From NCBI RefSeq assembly GCF_000026365.1, contig NC_012993.1, positions 682,001 to 746,000 on the forward strand: a stretch of 64,000 nt of DNA, read 5' to 3'. Below are positions 57,714 through 64,000 of this stretch, piece by piece (positions within the stretch are counted from its first letter, which is position 1; each line of letters begins with the position of its first letter). The notes under the pieces were generated by a model. That model saw only the letters and a program-made list of their open reading frames with translations. It had not been told where the DNA came from and did no database searches. Source of the stretch: Zygosaccharomyces rouxii. Lineage: Eukaryota > Ascomycota > Saccharomycetes > Saccharomycetales > Saccharomycetaceae. Position numbers and translations under genes: made by a program.

Positions 57714-57884
57714 AGCGTTGATACAGTAGTTTAGTATTCCTGCGATATAATTTGTATTTTTATAGTTCTTTTGATCTACGTGCATAGATAGATATCTCTA
57801 ACCAGGTTAAAAGTTGTCGAGATTCTTCAACTCCGATGAGCCTAACAATAGCTAGTTTATGCAGTAAAAAAGGAACCATAGAAG

Positions 57885-59456
57885 ATGGCCCTTGAAGAAG
57901 TTACGGTGATTTGTGAATTTGAAAAAGTCCTGAATGAATGTCCAGAGGGTTTTGAGCCATATCAATTGCTATTGACGCAGCTAGATCCAATTGTCAGAAG
58001 GTCATCTCAGGATGAGGAGTACCGTCAATGCTTAGCCAATGCAGAAGATATATGGCAGTCTTTGAGACGAGTTCTACAGAACTTGAAAGGCACTGATAAT
58101 ACACAGGATATACGGTCCATTTATTTGAGATGTTTAAGAGGATTATTTATATTGATGAGAAACCTTTCTGTGAGTAACCAAATGATTCCACAACAATTAC
58201 GTTTGCATAAAGTGGCAGTAGAGGCTTTTGTAAAAGCTGTAATGAATTCAATATGTCATGATGAGATGGAAATTTCCTTATATGTGGCGGCTACTAGTTT
58301 TCTATATAACATTACCAAGACAGCCGTTGGTTTAGACAAGGAAACTTTCGAATCACTAGATCCTTTTCTAAAATACCCCCTTAACCATTTGAGTCAATCT
58401 GAACAAATATTATATCCATACATGATGTTCTTCCTCAATTTGACATATAATGATGAGTTTTTGTACCGCCTTCTAAGGCCAAAGGATCAAACAGATATTC
58501 TCTATGAATTACTGATGCGAGTGACATCTGTACAAGATCACAATGACGACCAGAATTACTGGGCTCACTTATCTAACAAAGATGAAATTGATTCATTGGA
58601 TGCAATCTTAATGAAAATATTCATCAATATCGTCACTAGTGAATCGTTAGGCCCATATCTGCAAAATGCTAGAACCAGCGACCACAGAAAATTTTCAAGA
58701 ATATCCAGGATCTCTCAGCTAATAGTCGCGAGCCGTGAAAACTGGGATAAATTTCAACTTACAGGTATTATGAGTTGGTGTTTTACACTCATGCGACAAA
58801 CCGCCCAAGAAACAGAACAATATTTCCAACAGAAAATCGATGAAGAAGATAAAGCTGAACCGTTACATGAAACATTAAACATCTGTCTCGATGTTATCTC
58901 TCATTTATCAGCAAATGACCATGTTCAGCAATACATTTTGTCATACCAAGGTTTGGAAACACTAATATCATTACTTCGAATCCTACAACAAAACCTAATA
59001 CGGATCAACTTTTACAAAGGCATCGATGGCTCCATCAAATCAATAAAAGCTACTGATTCCAAAAGCGATAAAATAGATGACAAGCAAATCCTGAGTCGAA
59101 GAATCGATCTTACAACCAACCAAATTCGTGCCAGTAATTTCCCAGGATCTAAATCATTTATCATTGAAATTCTGGCTTCCTTGGCCCACGAAAATGCTAT
59201 GGTGAAGGATAAGGTAAGGGAATTACATGGATTGGAACTTGTTTTATCCAACTGTGTCATCGATGATAACGATCCATTCATCAAGGAAAGAAGCATCATA
59301 TGCATTAAATTCTTGTTAAAAGAAAATGCAGCCAATCAAGACTTTGTGGCCCAACTAGAGGCTCAAAAATCTGTCCCAGACGAAACTTTGGCCGATGTTG
59401 GTTACGAAGTCAAAATTGGCACTGACGGTAAGATCCGTCTGCAATCAAAGAACTAA
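57885..59456 (+). CDS. CTR86: Ctr86, ataxin-10 family protein
   Basis: A 523-residue helical-repeat protein ending with the Ataxin-10 domain (about residues 405-500): FKRDLTT-like start at RRIDLTTNQIRASNFPGSK, then EILASLAHENAMVKDKVREL, GLELVLSNCVIDDNDPFIKERSI and the closing IKFLLKENAANQDFVAQLEAQ. This end is the family signature. S. cerevisiae Ctr86 (YCR054C, 563 aa) is essential; its exact role is not established, though ataxin-10 relatives act in cytokinesis. It follows PWP2 and precedes convergent THR4, as on chromosome III. Confidence 0.93.
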   Translation: MALEEVTVICEFEKVLNECPEGFEPYQLLLTQLDPIVRRSSQDEEYRQCLANAEDIWQSLRRVLQNLKGTDNTQDIRSIYLRCLRGLFILMRNLSVSNQMIPQQLRLHKVAVEAFVKAVMNSICHDEMEISLYVAATSFLYNITKTAVGLDKETFESLDPFLKYPLNHLSQSEQILYPYMMFFLNLTYNDEFLYRLLRPKDQTDILYELLMRVTSVQDHNDDQNYWAHLSNKDEIDSLDAILMKIFINIVTSESLGPYLQNARTSDHRKFSRISRISQLIVASRENWDKFQLTGIMSWCFTLMRQTAQETEQYFQQKIDEEDKAEPLHETLNICLDVISHLSANDHVQQYILSYQGLETLISLLRILQQNLIRINFYKGIDGSIKSIKATDSKSDKIDDKQILSRRIDLTTNQIRASNFPGSKSFIIEILASLAHENAMVKDKVRELHGLELVLSNCVIDDNDPFIKERSIICIKFLLKENAANQDFVAQLEAQKSVPDETLADVGYEVKIGTDGKIRLQSKN

Positions 59457-59537
59457 TTTTGAAAACGTTGTATATATATTATAAGATCGTAGATACATAC
59501 ATGTGGATATAATATTAAACTAGATTATTCATCTAAT

Positions 59538-61079
59538 TTACAATCCCATCTTTGCACTTTCCTCGTCAATGATGGATTCTATCAATTTCAGATCAGCTCT
59601 GTCGACCAACTTGATCTTCTTTTCCATTGTAGAAAGCTTTCTCAACTCATCAGGTAGAACATCTCTTTCAAAAGAGTAAGTACCGAAAGAGGACAATGCT
59701 TGATTAACAGCTTCTGCAAATTTTGCTGGGTGAGCGGTAGACAAAGAAACGTAGTGAATGGAGTTGTCCTTGTCTGCAGCGATCAATCTTTCAGCGGCAG
59801 TAACACCAACAGCGGTATGAGGATCCAAGATATAATGCTGAGGGTTTTGAGAAACCTCGTAAACCTTCTTGATGGTGGCAAGAGTCTCTTCATTGGAAAC
59901 CCTGTCGGAAGCAAAATCCTTCAATGCACCTTCCACGATGACCTTTTCCACTTGGAATTTACCCTCGGTCTTTAGTTGTTGGAACCAGTCGTTGACAATT
60001 TGACCAGCCTTCAAAGAGTCACCGTCTGCCAAATATTCTAGAGCCAAGTACCACAGTAATCTTTCGAAGTTGGAAGACACCAGAATGTCCATGGCTGGGG
60101 AGTGGGTGGAAGCCACTTCGTCAGACCTTTCATAGACACCAGACTTCAAAAATCTGTCCAAGATGTCATTTTCATTTGTGGCAATAACCAATTTTTCCAC
60201 TGGCAATCCCATCTTCTTAGCGAAATAACCGGCCAACATATCACCAAAGTTACCGCTGGGCACAACAAACTTCAATTTTTCAGCCTTACCACCAGTAGCT
60301 TGGAAATAAGCGTAGAAGTAGTAAGTCATTTGGGACAAAATTCTTGCCCAGTTGATGGAATTCACAGCACCAACGTTGTGTCTACTGTTGAATTCTTTGT
60401 CACCGAAGATAGCCTTCACGATGTCTTGACATTTGTCAAAAGTACCTTGCACAGACAAAGTTTGCACGTTCTTATCTGGCACGACAGTCATCTGTTCTTC
60501 TTGCAATGGAGAAATTCTACCAGTTGGATATAAGATGAAGACAGAAACATCCTTCTTACCTCTTAGACCATAGATAGAAGCTGAACCAGTATCACCAGAG
60601 GTAGCACCTACCACTGTGATCTTCTTTCTTTGCTCTGAAGGTAGATCCTTGTTGGTTCTCTCTAAGAAATATTCGAACAAATTACCTAGAAATTGTAATG
60701 CCACATCTTTGAAAGCGTAGGTTGGACCATGGAATAATTCTAAAACATGTAGATTCTCTTTGTCACCGGTAATATTCTTAGCTACTGGAGTCACATCAGA
60801 TGAACGGAAGGTAGAGTATGATCTTGTAATTAGATCTTTCAAGTCAGCATCTGGGATTTCATCCTGAGGAATGTAAAGTCTCATGATTTCAAATTGCAAA
60901 TCTTGGAATGAGAGCTTAGCCCATTTACCAAACAAAACGTCTTGAGACACCTGTGGAATTTCTGGGGGGACGAATAAACCACCATCACTAGCCAAACCTT
61001 GGATCACAACATCTTCGAAGGAATAAGTCTGCTTATCAGAGGACCTGGTGGATCTGTAAACTTGAGAAGGGGAAACCAT
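59538..61079 (-). CDS. THR4: Threonine synthase
   Basis: A 513-residue PLP enzyme that converts O-phosphohomoserine to threonine, the last step of the pathway. The PLP-binding lysine is Lys124 in GPTYAFKDVALQFLGN; the phosphate-binding ATSGDTGSASIYGLRGK (about 160-176) is also present. S. cerevisiae Thr4 (YCR053W) has 514 residues. Start at the ATG at 61079 (MVSPSQVYRSTRS), which matches the known N-terminus; codons upstream have no ATG. Codon use is biased, as for an abundant enzyme. The promoter has an AP-1/Gcn4-like TGACTAA and a Cbf1-type ATCACGTG. Confidence 0.97.
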   Translation of the reverse strand: MVSPSQVYRSTRSSDKQTYSFEDVVIQGLASDGGLFVPPEIPQVSQDVLFGKWAKLSFQDLQFEIMRLYIPQDEIPDADLKDLITRSYSTFRSSDVTPVAKNITGDKENLHVLELFHGPTYAFKDVALQFLGNLFEYFLERTNKDLPSEQRKKITVVGATSGDTGSASIYGLRGKKDVSVFILYPTGRISPLQEEQMTVVPDKNVQTLSVQGTFDKCQDIVKAIFGDKEFNSRHNVGAVNSINWARILSQMTYYFYAYFQATGGKAEKLKFVVPSGNFGDMLAGYFAKKMGLPVEKLVIATNENDILDRFLKSGVYERSDEVASTHSPAMDILVSSNFERLLWYLALEYLADGDSLKAGQIVNDWFQQLKTEGKFQVEKVIVEGALKDFASDRVSNEETLATIKKVYEVSQNPQHYILDPHTAVGVTAAERLIAADKDNSIHYVSLSTAHPAKFAEAVNQALSSFGTYSFERDVLPDELRKLSTMEKKIKLVDRADLKLIESIIDEESAKMGL

Positions 61080-61206
61080 GACTGCAGAAAGTAGTACAAT
61101 CACTCAATAGAGATATGAAAAGGCGCTGAACCCAAACGATTTGAATATATGTGTAAATTTATAAGTTGTTAATATCATTACAAAGTGAAAATTTTGGTCA
61201 TCGACA

Positions 61207-61236
61207 TGACTAACTCTATAAGAGAGTGATCACGTG
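61207..61236. promoter_or_regulatory. Gcn4-like and Cbf1-like sites in the THR4 promoter
   Basis: TGACTAA (61207-61213) is one base from the Gcn4 optimum TGACTCA, and ATCACGTG (61229-61236) is a perfect RTCACRTG. They lie 128-157 bp before the THR4 ATG. THR4 is known to be under general amino acid control in S. cerevisiae, which supports the first site. Confidence 0.5.
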
Positions 61237-61305
61237 ATATTTAATACAATAGTACTAGTGCGTAATAACAATAATAATAATAGATGGTTACACATTTCGT
61301 CCTAA

Positions 61306-62898
61306 TCACATCCTACCATTGGATAGCAGTACTCCCAGACTTTCAAATAGCATCTGTTCGTTGTCCTTGTAAAATTGCGAACGTCTTACCGTATCTTCGT
61401 TGAAACCTTCATCGCCAGACAAAACTTTTAGAGCATTTGAAGAAGATGCAATGTACTCCTGCAGCACACCAACTGGGTTCTTCGATAGTTCGTTGAAAAA
61501 CTGGTATTTCTTGGCGCTTGCGTTTAGTTGTAGCAGTAATGCAGCGTTACGGGCTTCCAGTTCTTGCAATTGGGGCTTCAAGTCGGCAGTCAATTTGTTG
61601 AAATCTGATAATAGCGATAATCCTTCCCTCTTGACTTCGTCCTCCTCCTTTGATTGCTGTGCAAAATTGGGTACTTCGACATCGAATACAAGCTCACCAT
61701 AAGTGGAAGCCTTGTCAACGCGTACTGTGTAATCCACCTTGATGGATCTTATGGGAGAAACATGAGCATTTACCAATTTGAGCATTTCTGAAAGACGTAA
61801 TGTGGTAGGTAAAGGTTCATCGCTGCCTGGTGCCGGCCTTTGGCGTATTAGTTTAGTCAAGCTAGGGTCTAGTTTGACTATAGTATTTTCACCGTTAGTG
61901 CTATCAGAGGAGGTACTAGTTGGAGCTCTTAAATTGTTCTCATCGTTGGTCAACAGACCATTAATTAAGATGTACTTGTACAACGAGTAAACCGCCTCAT
62001 GTAGGGATCCTTGTGAAAGACCAATTACAGCAGCCAATTCAGGTGAGTATTCAAGAAGTTCACCTGTAACACCTTTCAATTGAATGGTAAGGGTGCATTC
62101 GATATTTTCAGAACCATTCCTCTTGATATCGAGCCCATCAAAGTCAACAGGATTTATGGGGTCAAAATGCCATTCAACTGCGTCCGTAATATCACTCTTT
62201 GGCTTTTCCTCTTGAACATTATTATCGTTAGGGTTACTTGGCATCTGCATCGGTAGTGAAAGTCCCACTAGCGAGTCGTTCCTTGTCCCATCCATGTCTA
62301 CATCCTGGTCCTCAGCCTTAGGTCCATCCTCACCTTTAGAGTTCTCATCTTCGTCATCATCATCGTCTCTTGGTTTCTTAAAATCTACCGCTATAGCCTG
62401 TAAGAAGGAACTAAATTTTGGCCTTGCTGGGTCCTGCACTTCCTGTGTATCCAGTAATCTTCCTTCGATCCTCATTGTCCATGACGCGTTTTGAATATCA
62501 TTGTTCTCATCTTGCCATGGTTGATTCTCTGCAATATTAGATACGAAGATTCTCAGATATTTCACATCGTTCTTATTATGTGAAGTGGTGATACCTGATT
62601 TAGAATTGTTCCATTGAGACACACTTTGTTGTAAATCAATACGTTTCCTTGCTAGAAAAACGTCCACTCTTTTCTCAGATTCCTTTAGCTGTTCATAAGA
62701 TTTTAATTCAGGAACTAGGTCACTCAAATGGTTTGGGATATAAGTATCGGTTGGTTGTGTAGTAGGAGTTGGATTAGTCTGTTTACTGGCTGTTAAAGGT
62801 ACTTTACCATTTTCACTTGCAACACCATTTGAACCAGCTGGAACTGGACCTCCCCCTTTCACATTCCTAACAGGAATTCTATTAGGCAATTGGGACAT
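61306..62898 (-). CDS. SNF12: Snf12 (Swp73)/Rsc6-type SWIB subunit of chromatin remodellers
   Basis: A 530-residue BAF60-family protein. An Asn/Pro/Thr-rich N-terminus leads to the conserved LSDLVPELKSYEQLKESEKRVDVFLARKR (about 58-87), the block KYLRIFVSNIAENQPW and SWTMRIEGRLLD (about 112-155), an acidic insert with DDDDEDE (about 175-190) and the SWIB domain (about 265-310). Snf12 (YNR023W, 566 aa) belongs to SWI/SNF and its sister Rsc6 (YCR052W, 483 aa) to RSC; the neighbours THR4 (III) and MRPL50 (XIV) show this is their common ancestor. The sequence reads closer to Snf12. Confidence 0.9.
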   Translation of the reverse strand: MSQLPNRIPVRNVKGGGPVPAGSNGVASENGKVPLTASKQTNPTPTTQPTDTYIPNHLSDLVPELKSYEQLKESEKRVDVFLARKRIDLQQSVSQWNNSKSGITTSHNKNDVKYLRIFVSNIAENQPWQDENNDIQNASWTMRIEGRLLDTQEVQDPARPKFSSFLQAIAVDFKKPRDDDDDEDENSKGEDGPKAEDQDVDMDGTRNDSLVGLSLPMQMPSNPNDNNVQEEKPKSDITDAVEWHFDPINPVDFDGLDIKRNGSENIECTLTIQLKGVTGELLEYSPELAAVIGLSQGSLHEAVYSLYKYILINGLLTNDENNLRAPTSTSSDSTNGENTIVKLDPSLTKLIRQRPAPGSDEPLPTTLRLSEMLKLVNAHVSPIRSIKVDYTVRVDKASTYGELVFDVEVPNFAQQSKEEDEVKREGLSLLSDFNKLTADLKPQLQELEARNAALLLQLNASAKKYQFFNELSKNPVGVLQEYIASSSNALKVLSGDEGFNEDTVRRSQFYKDNEQMLFESLGVLLSNGRM

Positions 62899-63099
62899 AT
62901 TGCAAACTGCTTGAACTCCTAATGTCTATTGATTTTCACCTCTTTCTTGCTTGTTTACTATTATGCAAAGAATTGAAATTTTTCAACAAGAGTTGATTGT
63001 CAGAGACAAACTCATCTTTTGGAACCAAGATATTTGAGCCAAATTACGAAGGAAACACGAAAATTAAGGGCTCGTCGAGGCATCTAGGACCTGTTCACC

Positions 63100-63534
63100 A
63101 TGTTTAAGCCCACATCCATTTGCCTGAGTGCCCTCTCGAAACGTACAAAGAGGGTTAAAGTACAGATTTTAAAAGATTTCCCCCAATTCCTGTTGTACAG
63201 AGGTGAAGTAGCACAAGTCAAACCATCATTGATGAGAAATTACTTGCATAATTACAATGGTGCTCGTTACATTTTACAAGATAATGATATCGATTTGGAG
63301 CTAATGAAATCTTTCGAGCAGAGACAAGAAGAGTTAAGATCCGCAAAGTCGGAATCTAAGACTAAAGAAGATGCTGTACATACTGCTGATACAACGCCAG
63401 ACAAATCCTCCACACAATCTCCAGCACAAACAACTGCACCACAATCACAACAGCAGGAGCCCGAAAAGCCTAAGGGTGTATTAGAAAAAGATATCACAGT
63501 TAAAGACATTAAGATCCCCGGGTTGGACCTCTGA
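63100..63534 (+). CDS. MRPL50: Mitochondrial ribosomal protein Mrpl50 (bL9m)
   Basis: A 144-residue protein of the bL9 type. After a short basic presequence comes the L9 N-domain: [43 protein letters not shown] (about residues 17-60). The second half is a low-complexity Thr/Pro/Gln stretch (about 95-125) rather than a folded L9 C-domain. S. cerevisiae Mrpl50 is YNR022C, 139 aa. It works in the large subunit of the mitochondrial ribosome. The 3' flank carries a good Puf3 element. Confidence 0.92.
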   Translation: MFKPTSICLSALSKRTKRVKVQILKDFPQFLLYRGEVAQVKPSLMRNYLHNYNGARYILQDNDIDLELMKSFEQRQEELRSAKSESKTKEDAVHTADTTPDKSSTQSPAQTTAPQSQQQEPEKPKGVLEKDITVKDIKIPGLDL

Positions 63535-63576
63535 ACAATTAATTTATACAAATTAAAAAGAATTCTAAGAAAGTCA

Positions 63577-63584
63577 TGTAAATA
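63577..63584 (+). promoter_or_regulatory. Puf3 binding element in the MRPL50 3'UTR
   Basis: TGTAAATA preceded by C at position -2 (CATGTAAATA) is the full Puf3 preference, 43 bases past the MRPL50 stop codon. Puf3 controls stability and localisation of mitochondrial ribosomal protein mRNAs. Confidence 0.65.
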
Positions 63585-63632
63585 ATAACAAGATGCAATT
63601 TTTAAATTTTTAACTCGTTTTTTTTCTTCCCT

Positions 63633-64000
63633 CTACATCCTCACTTTTTGCTTATTCTTTGCACGTCTTTCTCTTCTGTCCCTCTTCTTTTGATCAAATT
63701 TCTCAGCATCACCAGATTGCTTCAACAGACGTCTTTGCTCCTTTTCAGCTTCGTGCTTCTTCTCTAATGCCATTTCTCTTTCCACTTGCTTCATGGTCTT
63801 AACGATTTTAGCCAATTCTTGTGAACGCAATTGTGAAGTCTTCTTTAACAAATCATTGGTGATGAAAACGTGTGGATTCTTTTGAACCAAATCCTTTGTA
63901 AAATTGTCATATACTGCAATAACTGAACCTATCACATCCTTTAGTGCTTTAAATTGAGCTTTATTAGATGGGATCGAAGTACGAATAACGGCACGAGGTA
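63633..64000 (-). CDS. YNR021W-type ER membrane protein (CCDC47 family), C-terminal part
   Basis: The gene enters from the right edge; the last 122 codons are present, stop TAG at 63635-63633. The visible part is helical and very basic: a segment RTSIPSNKAQFKALKDVIGSV, then long Lys/Arg/Glu coiled-coil-like helices ending in RRERRAKNKQKVRM. This fits the cytosolic tail of the CCDC47/DUF1682 family. YNR021W (404 aa) is the next gene after MRPL50 (YNR022C) on chromosome XIV, with this orientation. In animals CCDC47 is part of the PAT chaperone complex at ribosome-bound translocons. Membrane and luminal parts lie outside the window. Confidence 0.75.
   Translation of the reverse strand, partial: PRAVIRTSIPSNKAQFKALKDVIGSVIAVYDNFTKDLVQKNPHVFITNDLLKKTSQLRSQELAKIVKTMKQVEREMALEKKHEAEKEQRRLLKQSGDAEKFDQKKRDRRERRAKNKQKVRM

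Overview
The window is nuclear DNA of a budding yeast of the family Saccharomycetaceae. About 36 long intronless protein genes stand close together on both strands, intergenic DNA is AT-rich, and almost every protein can be recognised as a counterpart of a Saccharomyces cerevisiae gene. Gene order gives the best clue to the lineage. From about 8.9 kb to the right end, genes with counterparts on S. cerevisiae chromosome III (YCR053W to YCR077C) interleave with genes from chromosome XIV (YNR021W to YNR035C). The left 8 kb interleaves chromosome VII (YGR256W to YGR258C) with chromosome VIII (YHR179W to YHR185C). Such single-track order, where S. cerevisiae has two sister tracks, is what a species that never underwent the whole-genome duplication shows. 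High protein similarity and moderate AT content suggest the Zygosaccharomyces/Torulaspora clade. This is inference; no species-specific marker was seen.

Left part (1-8.9 kb): the 3' end of RAD2, a probable PFS1 (sporulation), MTM1, a probable SSP1 (sporulation), the 6-phosphogluconate dehydrogenase gene GND1, SVP26, a tRNA-Thr(UGU) and a decayed Old Yellow Enzyme gene at the ancestral OYE2 position. Middle (8.9-24.5 kb): ARC35, PAT1 with a long Gln-Ala repeat, FUB1, EGO2/EGO4, an LMBR1-family membrane protein, PKP2, ERS1, SOL1/SOL2, ABZ1, HUB1 and PPG1. Then (24.8-42.7 kb) SSK2/SSK22, RSA4, IMG2, ALG12, ZNG1, CPR4/CPR8, an unplaced zinc-cluster factor, ATG15 and BUD17. Right part (42.9-64 kb): a SEC12/SED4 ancestor, RAD18, HCM1, BUD31, an intron-containing tRNA-Ser(CGA), a YTP1-family gene (YCR061W), YIH1, MPP6, PWP2, CTR86, THR4, SNF12/RSC6, MRPL50 and the 3' end of a YNR021W-type gene.

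There are no operons; neighbours are mostly functionally unrelated. Some promoters do say something about use: PAC and RRPE ribosome-biogenesis elements lie before RSA4 and between MPP6 and PWP2, Cbf1-type E-boxes lie near THR4, RAD18 and ARC35, and Puf3-like sites follow mitochondrial genes. No transposon, virus, CRISPR array or centromere was found, and I see no clear undescribed multi-gene system. The most useful leads are the OYE relic, the combined Sec12/Sed4 protein, the PAT1 repeat, the very short MPP6, a cyclophilin without its catalytic arginine, the orphan zinc-cluster gene with tandem repeats upstream, and a cluster of CCTAG elements upstream of the LMBR1 gene.

Where a reading frame began at a non-ATG codon, the start was moved to the first sensible ATG; this affects MTM1, SSP1, SOL, PPG1, SSK2, RSA4, CPR, SEC12, RAD18, HCM1, YCR061W, YIH1 and THR4. 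All comparisons to named relatives are from memory of the families, not from searches.
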